In this document: one piece after another, positions 27,203 to 35,749 of the stretch | Position numbering within the stretch: position 1 is the first letter of the stretch | Layout: each line of letters begins with the position of its first letter | NCBI RefSeq assembly: GCF_016429255.1 | Contig: NZ_JAELUG010000001.1 | Coordinates: forward strand, 62,001 to 126,000 | DNA: 64,000 nt | Direction: 5' to 3' | Source of the DNA: Rhizobium sp. ASV8 | GTDB taxonomy: Bacteria; Pseudomonadota; Alphaproteobacteria; Rhizobiales; Rhizobiaceae | The notes under the pieces: generated by a model | Database searches by the model: none | Told to the model about the DNA's origin: nothing | The model's input: the letters and a program-made list of their open reading frames with translations, nothing else | Position numbers and translations under genes: made by a program

Positions 27203-28060
27203 GTGGGCAAAGACGTGAACTGGTTAACCGATTACCGCCTCCCCATCGGGCCATGGGCCAAAGCCGTCGTAGACTGGCTGACGACAAACGTCACATGGTT
27301 CTTCGACGGCCTTTCCTTCATCGTCGCGCATGTGATCAACGCGTTGCTGTTTCTATTGCAAACGCCACATCCGCTGGTCGTCGTCGTCGTTTTTGCCGCC
27401 GTTGCCTACGGGATGCGCCGAAGCGTCGGGGTGACGGCCCTCACCTTTATCGGCCTCCTCATCACCATCAACCAGGGCTACTGGAAGGAAACGACCGAGA
27501 CGCTGGCGCTCGTGCTGGCTTCAACCTTCGTCAGCATGCTCGTCGGCGTGCCTCTCGGCATCGCCGCCGCGCGACGCCCCTGGCTCTTCGCCTTCATGCG
27601 ACCGATCCTCGACCTGATGCAGACCATTCCGACCTTCGTCTATCTGGTGCCGGCTATGATCTTGCTCGGCCTCGGCATGGTGCCCGGCCTCGTCGCGACC
27701 GTCGTCTTCGCCATTCCCGCCCCGATCCGCATGACCCGGCTCGGCATCATCTCGACGCCTCCGTCTCTCGTGGAAGCAGCGGAATCATTCGGCGCCACGC
27801 CACGGCAGGTGCTTCGCAAGGTCGAGCTACCCTTTGCCATGCCGCAGATCATGGCCGGCCTGACGCAGACCATCATGCTGTCGCTCTCGATGGTGTCGAT
27901 CGCCGCCCTCGTCGGCGCTCCGGGTCTCGGCGTCCCGGTCCTGCGCGCACTGAATAGCGTCAATGTCGCCAAGAGTTTCGACTCCGGCGCCTGCATCGTC
28001 ATTCTGGCGATCATCCTCGACCGCATGTTCCGCGCCCCTGGCGAAGGAGATCGCTCATGA
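27203..28060 (+). CDS. choW: Choline ABC transporter, permease
   Basis: A 285-residue permease with about six helices. It shows the EAA-loop pattern of binding-protein-dependent permeases (EAAESFGATPRQVLRKVELPFAMPQIMAGL). The first codon taken is GTG at 27203; a second GTG at 27215, reading MNWLTDYRLPIG, is equally plausible and closer to the usual family N-terminus. It overlaps choV by 4 bp. Part of the choXWV choline uptake operon in the inner membrane. Confidence 0.93.
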   Translation: MGKDVNWLTDYRLPIGPWAKAVVDWLTTNVTWFFDGLSFIVAHVINALLFLLQTPHPLVVVVVFAAVAYGMRRSVGVTALTFIGLLITINQGYWKETTETLALVLASTFVSMLVGVPLGIAAARRPWLFAFMRPILDLMQTIPTFVYLVPAMILLGLGMVPGLVATVVFAIPAPIRMTRLGIISTPPSLVEAAESFGATPRQVLRKVELPFAMPQIMAGLTQTIMLSLSMVSIAALVGAPGLGVPVLRALNSVNVAKSFDSGACIVILAIILDRMFRAPGEGDRS

Positions 28061-29106
28061 CCACCGCTGTCTCGTTCAAGAATGTCAGCATCATCTTCGG
28101 CGATCGTCCCGATGCCGCACTGAAACTCGTCGACGAAGGCAAATCGCGTGACGACATTGGCAAGTCCACGGGCATGGTGCTCGGCGTCGCCAATGCTTCG
28201 CTCGACATCGAAGAAGGCGAAATTCTCGTTCTCATGGGCCTCTCGGGTTCGGGCAAGTCGACCCTGCTGCGCGCCGTCAACGGCCTTGCGCCCGTCGTGC
28301 GCGGCGATGTCACCGTCAACACCAAGGGCGGCCCCGTAAACCCCTATTCCTGCAGCCCGAAGGCGTTGCGCGACCTGCGCATGCATACGGTCTCCATGGT
28401 GTTCCAGCAGTTCGCACTGCTGCCGTGGCGGACAGTTGCCGACAATGTCGGCTTCGGCCTCGAGCTCGCGGGTGTTCCCGAAGCAGAGCGCAAGAAACGG
28501 GTCGGCGAACAGCTCGAACTCGTCAATCTCACGCAATGGGCAAACCGCAAGGTCAACGAGCTTTCAGGCGGCATGCAGCAGCGTGTCGGCCTGGCGCGTG
28601 CTTTCGCCACCGGCGCGCCGATCCTGCTCATGGACGAACCGTTCTCCGCGCTTGACCCGCTGATCCGCACGCGCCTCCAGGATGAGCTGCTGGAATTCCA
28701 GCGCCGCCTGAAGCGCACCATCCTGTTCGTCAGCCATGACCTCGACGAGGCATTCCGCATCGGCAACCGCATCGCCATCATGGAGAGCGGCCACATCATC
28801 CAGTGCGGCACCCCGCAGGAGATCGTCAAGAACCCGGCCGATCAATACGTGGCCGATTTCGTGCAGCACATGAACCCGATCAGCATGCTGACGGCGCGAG
28901 ACGTGATGCAGCAGGGCGTCGGACATTCCGCCAATGCCGGTTCCGTCACCGCGACGGCGACCGCCGCGACGCCGCTTATCGATATTCTCGATGCGCTCAC
29001 ACGCCAGCCGGGAAACATCGGCGTGGTTGACAACGGTACGATTATCGGAACGATCTCGGCTCAAGACGTGGTGGCCGGCCTGACCAGCCACCGGCGAAAG
29101 GAGTAG
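28057..29106 (+). CDS. choV: Choline ABC transporter, ATP-binding protein
   Basis: A 349-residue ATPase overlapping choW by 4 bp (ATGA). Walker A GLSGSGKST is near residue 61, the Q-loop is FQQFALLPWRT, the signature is LSGGMQQRVGLARA, and Walker B is ILLMDEPFSALD. The C-terminal region after about 275 is shorter than the tandem CBS part of OpuAA-type ATPases but retains a single CBS-like stretch (NIGVVDNGTIIGTISAQDVV). It powers choline uptake through ChoW. Confidence 0.94.
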   Translation: MTTAVSFKNVSIIFGDRPDAALKLVDEGKSRDDIGKSTGMVLGVANASLDIEEGEILVLMGLSGSGKSTLLRAVNGLAPVVRGDVTVNTKGGPVNPYSCSPKALRDLRMHTVSMVFQQFALLPWRTVADNVGFGLELAGVPEAERKKRVGEQLELVNLTQWANRKVNELSGGMQQRVGLARAFATGAPILLMDEPFSALDPLIRTRLQDELLEFQRRLKRTILFVSHDLDEAFRIGNRIAIMESGHIIQCGTPQEIVKNPADQYVADFVQHMNPISMLTARDVMQQGVGHSANAGSVTATATAATPLIDILDALTRQPGNIGVVDNGTIIGTISAQDVVAGLTSHRRKE

Positions 29107-29142
29107 TCGTTCGCGACTGCTCCTCAATCCATGGAGCAGTTA

Positions 29143-29634
29143 ATGAACGATAAACCATCGGTAATCAGGGAAACGGATGAGGACGCGCGCAAATTGGCGC
29201 GCGATCTCATGCATGCGGCTCCTCACGCGGCCTTGGCGGTCATCGACCCGGAGACCGGTTTTCCTTATGTCAGCCGCGTTCTGACCGCCATGGATTCGGA
29301 CGGCGCTCCCGTTATCCTCGTTTCCGGCCTTTCCGCTCATACCAAGGCCTTGATGAAGGATCCGCGCGCCTCGATGCTTTTCGGCGAACCAGGCAAGGGC
29401 GATCCCCTCGCCCATCCTCGCTTGAGCGTGCGATGCAGCGCCGAACGTGTCGATCAGCAAGGCGATGCGCACCATCGCATTCGTGGTTTTTTCCTCGAAC
29501 GTCACCCGAAATCCAAGCTCTATGTCGACTTCCCGGACTTCTGCTTTTTTCGGCTTGTTCCTCTCGATGCCAGCCTTAACGGCGGCTTCGGACGGGCCTA
29601 CATTCTGTCCGCGCAGGACCTTATGATTCTTTAA
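29143..29634 (+). CDS. HugZ/PPOX-like flavin-fold protein
   Basis: A 163-residue single-domain protein of the pyridoxamine-phosphate-oxidase-like split-barrel family. It contains SGLSAHTKALMKDPRASMLFG and RIRGFFLERHPKSKLYVDFPDF, and ends with GGFGRAYILSAQDL, which resembles the heme-utilisation HugZ/HutZ group. The start at 29143 has GGAG 7 bases upstream; the ATG at 29131 overlaps that site. It follows choV by 36 bp. The role might be heme or flavin-related; no heme genes are adjacent. Confidence 0.75.
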   Translation: MNDKPSVIRETDEDARKLARDLMHAAPHAALAVIDPETGFPYVSRVLTAMDSDGAPVILVSGLSAHTKALMKDPRASMLFGEPGKGDPLAHPRLSVRCSAERVDQQGDAHHRIRGFFLERHPKSKLYVDFPDFCFFRLVPLDASLNGGFGRAYILSAQDLMIL

Positions 29635-29800
29635 GCTGAAAACATTTTTCCACGGCAGTAAGACCATACAATAGTGCGAGAATTAGTACCCGGACAGCCG
29701 GAGGTGGTAGCGACCATTATTGGTATGGTTCCGCGCGGCATCCCCAAAAATCGGCTTATTTATGGCCCGGAAACGATCATAAACGACCTATTTTGGGTAA

Positions 29801-29816
29801 ATTAGTGTCCCGAAAA
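29801..29816 (+). promoter_or_regulatory. Possible NolR-type operator, copy 1
   Basis: ATTAG-TGTCCCGAA-AA fits the degenerate NolR consensus (A/T)TTAG-N9-A(T/A). Chance matches in A+T-rich DNA are likely, so low weight. Confidence 0.3.
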
Positions 29817-29892
29817 CATTCCTCAGCGCTCTTTGCGCCGTCGTTCGGCAGTCATACATACATATCTAAAATAGCATACCCGATACCTTAAA

Positions 29893-29908
29893 TTTAGGTA
29901 TATACAAT
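29893..29908 (+). promoter_or_regulatory. Possible NolR-type operator, copy 2
   Basis: TTTAG-GTATATACA-AT fits the NolR consensus, about 95 bp before the regulator's own ATG, a plausible autoregulatory position. Confidence 0.38.
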
Positions 29909-30003
29909 CTTTGCCCGCTCTTGGTATTGTTGCTTATCGGTTTGATACCGGCTTGGAAATAGCACAATTTCTGATGTGCGCTCCGCATTAGGAAGATCAA
30001 AAC

Positions 30004-30321
30004 ATGAAGACAATGAATTTGGCCGAGCATTCCAATGTTGCGGCAGCATTATTATCAGCAATGGCGAACCCAAAGCGTCTTTTGATCCTTTGCAGCCTTG
30101 TCAAAGGCGAAGTTCCTGTTGGCGTTTTGGCCAATCAGGTCGGCTTGAGCCAGTCGGCACTTTCCCAACACCTTTCTAAGCTGCGCGCTCAGAAGCTGGT
30201 AAAGACGCGTCGTGATGCTCAGACGATTTACTACTCCAGCACTTCGGAATCGGTCATTCGAGTTCTCGAGACGCTGGAAGACATTTATTGCGAACCTGAA
30301 AAAAGTAGATCGGCCGCTTAA
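30004..30321 (+). CDS. nolR: ArsR-family regulator, NolR-like
   Basis: A 105-residue winged-helix protein. The block SAMANPKRLLILCSLVKGE and the recognition region VGLSQSALSQHLSKLRAQKLVKTRRDAQTIYYSS are nearly identical in character to Sinorhizobium NolR, a repressor of nodulation and other genes that binds without metal. The metal-binding ELCVCDL motif of ArsR/SmtB is absent. It is slightly shorter at both ends than S. meliloti NolR, so a NolR paralogue cannot be excluded. AGGAAG stands 9 bases before the ATG. A strong terminator follows about 100 bp after the stop. Confidence 0.82.
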   Translation: MKTMNLAEHSNVAAALLSAMANPKRLLILCSLVKGEVPVGVLANQVGLSQSALSQHLSKLRAQKLVKTRRDAQTIYYSSTSESVIRVLETLEDIYCEPEKSRSAA

Positions 30322-30423
30322 GAGCTGAAATAAGCTCCAGGTTTGCCGGCGAACGATCCTATGGGGGACACTTAATACCCGGAAGATTGACTTGCTTTCA
30401 TCACCACAAGTTTGACTGCTGCG

Positions 30424-30454
30424 ACCGGCAAATCTCTGATTTGCCGGTTTTTTC
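30424..30454 (+). terminator. Rho-independent terminator of nolR
   Basis: ACCGGCAAATC (30424-30434) pairs with GATTTGCCGGT (30438-30448) around a 3-base loop and is followed by TTTTTCC. Textbook form. Confidence 0.93.
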
Positions 30455-30582
30455 CTTTCTAGATACTTTTCCATTCCACCTGCGCACAGTCCACGCGACG
30501 CGGAAATCAATCTCGTCGACCGGAATGGCCGCGCAGGCGCAGCCCTTCGCGTCGGACCATCTCCACCGATGCCATCTTTGCC

Positions 30583-30610
30583 TTGACGCCAAAAGGCCGG
30601 CTGATAATTT
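30583..30610 (+). promoter_or_regulatory. Likely promoter of the aminotransferase gene
   Basis: TTGACG at 30583-30588 and TAATTT at 30605-30610 are 16 bp apart. A start near 30617 would give a 5' leader of about 70 nt containing two hairpins. Confidence 0.4.
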
Positions 30611-30631
30611 GACCAAGCAGTAAATATAATC

Positions 30632-30677
30632 GCGCGGCGCAGCGCCGCGGACGGGAAATGGCCCCCGAATGGCCATT
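30632..30677 (+). promoter_or_regulatory. Two stem-loops in the aminotransferase 5' leader
   Basis: A G+C stem CGCGGCG/CGCCGCG near 30634-30650 and AATGGCC (30657-30663)/GGCCATT (30671-30677). The second ends directly against the TTGGAGA ribosome site and could influence translation. Confidence 0.4.
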
Positions 30678-30687
30678 GGAGAACAGC

Positions 30688-32016
30688 ATGTCGGACCGTT
30701 TGAATGCCACCCCCAACGATTTGCGCGCCTTCTGGATGCCATTTACGGCAAACCGTCAGTTCAAGAAGGAGCCCAGGCTCTTCGTGGGCGCCAAGGATAT
30801 GTACTACACCACCCATGACGGTCGTCAGGTGCTGGATGGAACTGCGGGACTGTGGTGCGTGAACGCAGGACACTGCCGGCCGAAGATCACCGAAGCCATT
30901 GCCCAGCAGGCCGGTGAGCTCGATTACGCTCCCGCCTTTCAGCTCGGTCATCCGAAGGCCTTCGAGCTGGCGAACAGGCTGGTCGATATCGCGCCCGAAG
31001 GACTGGACCACGTCCTCTACACCAATTCCGGCTCTGAATCGGTCGAGACGGCCCTCAAGATCGCGCTGGCCTATCATCGCGTGAAGGGCAATGGCTCGCG
31101 CTTCCGCCTCATCGGCCGCGAACGCGGTTACCACGGCGTCAACTTCGGCGGCATCTCCGTTGGCGGCATCGTCACCAACCGCAAGATGTTCGGCACGCTG
31201 CTGACCGGTGTCGATCACATGCCGCACACCCATCTCCCCGGCAAGAATGCCTTCACGCGCGGCGAGCCCGAACACGGCGGCGATATTGCCAGCGAGTTGG
31301 AACGCATCGTCACATTGCATGATGCCTCCACAATCGCTGCCGTCATCGTCGAGCCGGTTGCCGGCTCCACAGGCGTTCTGATCCCGCCGAAGGGCTACCT
31401 GCAGAAGCTGCGCGAAATCTGCACCAAGCACGGCATCCTGCTGATCTTCGACGAGGTCATCACTGGCTTCGGCCGCCTCGGCACCCCCTTTGCCGCTCAA
31501 TATTACGATGTGAAGCCTGATATGATCACCACGGCAAAGGGCCTGACCAATGGCGTCATCCCGATGGGCGCGGTGTTCGTCACCTCGGAGATCCATGACG
31601 CCTTCATGCAGGGCCCCGAGCATATGATCGAGTTCTTCCATGGCTACACCTATTCCGGCAACCCGATCGCCTCTGCCGCAGCGCTTGCGACGCTCGACAC
31701 CTACAAGGAAGAGGGCCTGCTCACACGCGCCGCCGAGCTTTCCGATTACTGGGCCGACGCCCTGCATTCGCTCAAGGATTGCCCGAATGTCATCGACATC
31801 AGAAACACCGGCCTGATCGGTGCCATCGAGCTCGATCCCATCGCCGGCGAACCGACCAAGCGCGCCTTCACGGCCTTCCTCAAGGCCTACGAGAAGGGCC
31901 TCTTGATCCGCACCACCGGCGACATCATCGCCCTCTCGCCGCCTCTGATCATCGAGAAGCATCATATCGACGAGCTGTTCGGCAAGCTCCGCGAGATCTT
32001 GCAGAATAATATCTAA
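30688..32016 (+). CDS. Omega-amino acid (beta-alanine):pyruvate aminotransferase
   Basis: A 442-residue class III PLP aminotransferase. It contains the DGTAGLWCVNAGHCRPKI motif typical of beta-alanine--pyruvate transaminases, YTNSGSESVETALKIA at the phosphate site, FDEVITGFGRLG, and the PLP lysine in TTAKGLTNG. It would convert beta-alanine (or related omega-amino acids) and pyruvate to malonate semialdehyde and alanine. The ATG at 30688 has GGAGA upstream; an in-frame ATG at 30658 lacks one and overlaps a hairpin. Adenine deaminase follows after 93 bp on the same strand; pyrimidine or purine breakdown could link them. Confidence 0.9.
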   Translation: MSDRLNATPNDLRAFWMPFTANRQFKKEPRLFVGAKDMYYTTHDGRQVLDGTAGLWCVNAGHCRPKITEAIAQQAGELDYAPAFQLGHPKAFELANRLVDIAPEGLDHVLYTNSGSESVETALKIALAYHRVKGNGSRFRLIGRERGYHGVNFGGISVGGIVTNRKMFGTLLTGVDHMPHTHLPGKNAFTRGEPEHGGDIASELERIVTLHDASTIAAVIVEPVAGSTGVLIPPKGYLQKLREICTKHGILLIFDEVITGFGRLGTPFAAQYYDVKPDMITTAKGLTNGVIPMGAVFVTSEIHDAFMQGPEHMIEFFHGYTYSGNPIASAAALATLDTYKEEGLLTRAAELSDYWADALHSLKDCPNVIDIRNTGLIGAIELDPIAGEPTKRAFTAFLKAYEKGLLIRTTGDIIALSPPLIIEKHHIDELFGKLREILQNNI

Positions 32017-32109
32017 AGCATAAGCTCGAAAACAACTGCGCCCCTCACGCCTCCTTTTGCTTCAGCAGAAGAGCCGGCATGAGGGGCGATCCATATGCGA
32101 GGGAAGAAC

Positions 32110-33807
32110 ATGACCACCAAACTCGAACGTTATATCGACCAGGGCGTCGGCCGCGAGCCTGCGGACATCGTGCTGAAGAACGGGCGGTTCTTTGATCTGG
32201 TCACAGGAGAGCTGGTCGCTTCGGACATCGCCATTTGCGGCGACCGCATCGTCGGTACCTGCGGCGATTATAAAGGTCGCGAGGAAATCGATATTGCCGG
32301 CCGTATCGTCGTGCCGGGCTTTATCGACACACATCTGCATATCGAATCCTCGCTGGTAACACCGCATGAATTCGATCGCTGCGTCCTGCCCTATGGCGTC
32401 ACGACCGTGATCTGCGATCCGCATGAAATCGCGAATGTGCTCGGCACCGAAGGCATTCAGTATTTTCTGGATTCCTCCCTCGAAACCATCATGGATATCC
32501 GCGTCCAGCTCTCCTCCTGCGTGCCGGCGACGCATCTGGAAACCTCCGGCGCCGACCTGCCGATCGAAACGCTGCTGCCATTCCGCAACCATCCACAGGT
32601 GATCGGCCTTGCCGAGTTCATGAATTTCCCCGGCGTGGTCCACAAGGATCCCGTTTGCATGGCGAAGCTCGAAGCCTTCCAGGGCGGCCATATCGACGGC
32701 CACGCCCCGCTGCTGCGCGGCAACGACCTCAACGGCTATCTCTCTGCGGGCATCCGCACGGAACATGAATCAACGACGGCAGAAGAGGCGCTGGAGAAGA
32801 TCCGCAAGGGCATGCATGTACTGGTGCGCGAAGGCTCGGTCTCCAAGGACCTGCACGCGCTGATGCCTATCATCACCGAGCGCCTGTCGCCGCATCTCGC
32901 ACTCTGTACCGACGACCGCAATCCGCTCGATATCGCCGAGCAAGGCCATCTCGACTACATGATCCGCACAGCGATCGCGCATGGCATCGAGCCGCTTGCG
33001 ATCTATCGCGCCGCCTCCATCTCGGCTGCCCGCGCCTTCGGCCTGCGTGATCGCGGCCTGGTGGCGCCCGGCTGGCGCGCCGATCTCGTCGTCATCGACA
33101 GCCTTGAGAACTGCAAGGCAGAGATGGTCTTCTCAGCTGGGCGCCGCGTCACGGCTGAGCTCTTCGCAACCCGCAAGCCTGTCGCTCCGGTCGGCCTCGA
33201 CAGCGTCAAGGCCCGCCCGATCAACGCCGCAGCATTCGGCGTACCAGCCACGGAAGGCGAAAGTTCCGTCATCGGCGTCATACCCGGCAAGATCATTACC
33301 GAACACCGCCGTTATCACCTGCCGACCAAGGGCAATCAGACCGATATCGATCTCGGCAATGATGTCATCAAGGTCGCCGTCATCGAGCGGCACGGCAAGA
33401 ACGGCAACCACGCCAACGGCTTCGTCCAGGGTTTCGGTCTGAAGAAGGGCGCAATCGCCTCGACCGTCGGCCACGACAGCCACAATATCTGCGTGGTCGG
33501 CGTCAACGAGGACGACATGGTGCTTGCCGCCAATCGCCTGAGCGATATCAACGGTGGGTTCGTCGTTGTCGAGGACGGCGTTGTTACCGGAGAAATTGCT
33601 CTGCCCATCGCCGGCCTGATGAGCCTGGAACCTTACGAAAGCGTGCGCGATACGTTGCACCATTTGCGCCAGGCAGCCTATGCCCTCGGCGCGACGCTGG
33701 AAGAGCCCTTCCTGCAACTGGCGTTCCTGCCCCTGCCCGTCATCCCGCATCTCAAGATATCGGACAGAGGTCTGGTCGATGTCGACAAGTTCATGCTGAT
33801 CGGCTGA
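32110..33807 (+). CDS. ade: Adenine deaminase
   Basis: Deaminates adenine to hypoxanthine for purine salvage or catabolism. The 565-residue protein is an amidohydrolase with [14 protein letters not shown] (metal-binding His pair) near residue 70, [31 protein letters not shown] and LCTDDRNP. The C-terminal part has [13 protein letters not shown], typical of Ade. A GAGGGA lies before the ATG at 32110; the ATG at 32095 is less likely. Xanthine dehydrogenase genes, which could use the product, lie 26 kb away at the end of the window. The stop codon abuts the stop of the converging GH13 gene. Confidence 0.95.
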   Translation: MTTKLERYIDQGVGREPADIVLKNGRFFDLVTGELVASDIAICGDRIVGTCGDYKGREEIDIAGRIVVPGFIDTHLHIESSLVTPHEFDRCVLPYGVTTVICDPHEIANVLGTEGIQYFLDSSLETIMDIRVQLSSCVPATHLETSGADLPIETLLPFRNHPQVIGLAEFMNFPGVVHKDPVCMAKLEAFQGGHIDGHAPLLRGNDLNGYLSAGIRTEHESTTAEEALEKIRKGMHVLVREGSVSKDLHALMPIITERLSPHLALCTDDRNPLDIAEQGHLDYMIRTAIAHGIEPLAIYRAASISAARAFGLRDRGLVAPGWRADLVVIDSLENCKAEMVFSAGRRVTAELFATRKPVAPVGLDSVKARPINAAAFGVPATEGESSVIGVIPGKIITEHRRYHLPTKGNQTDIDLGNDVIKVAVIERHGKNGNHANGFVQGFGLKKGAIASTVGHDSHNICVVGVNEDDMVLAANRLSDINGGFVVVEDGVVTGEIALPIAGLMSLEPYESVRDTLHHLRQAAYALGATLEEPFLQLAFLPLPVIPHLKISDRGLVDVDKFMLIG

Positions 33808-35454
33808 TCAGGCGAGCTTGCCGCAATAGACATCCAGTGCGGCGAGCGCCACCGTCGATCCTGCGTCGGCGGTGGTGAAGCCCGGCATGGCAATGGTCTT
33901 GCCGAGCTTGATCTCTTCCGGCAACGCGACCTTCACCGGCTTGCGGGAGAGATTGAAAACGAACAGCAGCGTCTCGTCTCCCTTGGAGCGCGTGAAGGCG
34001 AGAACATCCTCCTTGGTATCGAGGAAGGTCATGTCGCCGTCGCGCAAGGCCGCATGCGCCGCACGGAAAGCCAGCGTCTCCCGATAGTGGTGCAGCACGG
34101 AATCGTTGTCCGCTTCCTGCTTGTCGACCGCAAGCGCCGCTTGCTGGTAGGGAACCGGCAGCCATGATTTCTCGGCAGTCGTGAAGCCCGCATGAGCGCG
34201 GCTGGCTTCCCAGGGCATCGGCGTGCGGCATCCGTCACGCCCCTTGAACGCCGGCCAGAAACGAATGCCGTAGGGGTCGCGTAGATCCTCGAAGGCAAGC
34301 TCCGCCTCGGGCAGCCCAAGCTCTTCACCCTGATAAAGGCAGATCGAGCCACGCAACGTCGACAGCAGCGAGATGGCGAGCTTAGCGACGCGCGACTGCT
34401 CTTCCTCCGTCTCGGCAAAGCGGCTGACATGGCGTTGCACGTCATGGTTGGAGAATGCCCAGCAGACCCAGCCGTCGACGACATTATCCTGGAAGTCGCC
34501 GACGCAGCGGCGGAAATGCGCCGGCGTAAAATCGGGACCGAGCAGGTCGAAAGTGTAGCACATATGCAGCTTGTCGCCGCCGCTGGTATAGGCGGCTACC
34601 GTCTGCAGCGAACGTGCGCCATCGCCCACCTCGCCGACCGTCGTGCGATCGTCATATTGATCGAGCAATGCCCTGAATCGCTTGAGGAAAGCGATATTCT
34701 CCGGCTGCGTCTTGTCGTAGAGATGGTCCTGCATTCCGTAGGGATTGCTTTCGGGCGCATCGAGGCCGCCCGTAGCGACGAGCGCCGGCGGATTGTCACG
34801 CAGGTCCTTGTCGCAGAAATAATAATTCACCGTGTCGAGCCGGAAACCGTCCACGCCGCGGTCGAGCCAGAACTTCACTGCAGCCAGCACCGCATCCTGA
34901 ACCTCCCGGTTGTGGAAATTCAAGTCTGGCTGCGATGTCAGGAAATTGTGCTGGTAATATTGCCGACGCACGCCGTCCCATTCCCAGCCGGGGCCGCCGA
35001 AGATCGACAACCAGTTGTTCGGCGCCGTGCCGTCCGGCTTCGGATCGGCCCAGACGTACCAATCCGCCTTGGGATTGTCGCGGCTTGCCCGGCTTTCGAC
35101 AAACCAGGGATGCCGATCCGAAGTGTGCGAAATGACCTGGTCGATGATCACTTTCAGCCCCAATTCGTGCGCTGCCGTCATCATCTCATCGAAATCGACA
35201 AGCGTGCCGAAAATCGGATCCACATCGCAATAATCGGCAACATCATAGCCCATATCGGCCATCGGCGAGGTGAAGAACGGCGCCAGCCAGATCGCGTCGA
35301 CCCCGAGTGCGGCAATATGAGGCAGACGCCGGGTAATCCCCTTGATATCGCCAAGCCCGTTGGCATCCGTATCCTGAAACGACCGCGGATAGACCTGATA
35401 GATCACCGCACCGCGCCACCAATCGGCTCCTGCCGTCTTCTTCGTCGATTTCAT
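33808..35454 (-). CDS. GH13 alpha-glucosidase
   Basis: A 548-residue alpha-amylase-family enzyme. The conserved GH13 regions are all present: IIDQVISHTSDRHPWF, GFRLDTVNYYF (nucleophile Asp), TVGEVGDG (acid/base Glu) and FSNHDVQRHVSRF (transition-state Asp). The DWWRGAVIYQVYPRSFQD start is typical of oligo-1,6-glucosidase/alpha-glucosidase (AglA-like). No signal peptide, so it is cytoplasmic and would cut imported alpha-glucosides. In S. meliloti aglA sits in an alpha-glucoside transporter operon; here it stands alone beside a peptide transporter. GAGGCGG precedes the ATG. Confidence 0.93.
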   Translation of the reverse strand: MKSTKKTAGADWWRGAVIYQVYPRSFQDTDANGLGDIKGITRRLPHIAALGVDAIWLAPFFTSPMADMGYDVADYCDVDPIFGTLVDFDEMMTAAHELGLKVIIDQVISHTSDRHPWFVESRASRDNPKADWYVWADPKPDGTAPNNWLSIFGGPGWEWDGVRRQYYQHNFLTSQPDLNFHNREVQDAVLAAVKFWLDRGVDGFRLDTVNYYFCDKDLRDNPPALVATGGLDAPESNPYGMQDHLYDKTQPENIAFLKRFRALLDQYDDRTTVGEVGDGARSLQTVAAYTSGGDKLHMCYTFDLLGPDFTPAHFRRCVGDFQDNVVDGWVCWAFSNHDVQRHVSRFAETEEEQSRVAKLAISLLSTLRGSICLYQGEELGLPEAELAFEDLRDPYGIRFWPAFKGRDGCRTPMPWEASRAHAGFTTAEKSWLPVPYQQAALAVDKQEADNDSVLHHYRETLAFRAAHAALRDGDMTFLDTKEDVLAFTRSKGDETLLFVFNLSRKPVKVALPEEIKLGKTIAMPGFTTADAGSTVALAALDVYCGKLA

Positions 35455-35665
35455 CAAAACCGCCTCGATATCGCACAAGACCTCTCAGTTTGCACACTCG
35501 GGCGCAGGCAGCAAGCCGCAATCGGCCGGTAGGCGAATGCTACTAGGAGGATGTGTAAATTCGGGCTATCAATTTTAGAGAATTATCAACATGGAAGTTC
35601 GCACCGACATCAAGTCCGTCTCTTTTGGGCTTGAAAGCGACGCGGCTTCGGATAACTTCCGCGAC

Positions 35666-35685
35666 TGACCTGCACGTACAGGTCA
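35666..35685. promoter_or_regulatory. Inverted repeat before the peptide ABC operon
   Basis: TGACCTG (35666-35672) and CAGGTCA (35679-35685) flank a 6-base centre, 65 bp before the oppA-like ATG. It could bind a regulator; none is obvious nearby. Confidence 0.4.
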
Positions 35686-35749
35686 CCTATGGGATCAAAA
35701 ATACCCCTGTAAAATCAGGGATAATAACTCCAAAAAGGTGGGAAAACGC

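Larger units (their letters stand above)
29635..30003. other. Regulatory region before the NolR-like gene, 369 bp
   Basis: A+T-rich, no ORF. It contains two matches to the published NolR operator (A/T)TTAG-N9-A(T/A), at 29801-29816 and 29893-29908, and a partial one starting at 29682. Confidence 0.5.
30322..30687. other. Intergenic region between nolR and the aminotransferase gene, 366 bp
   Basis: Holds a 100-nt nolR 3' untranslated stretch with a terminator, then the promoter and structured 5' leader of the aminotransferase gene. No ORF is convincing. Confidence 0.55.

Noticed and set aside
29682..29697. Third NolR site
   Set aside because: ATTAG-TACCCGGAC-AG fails the last position of the consensus.
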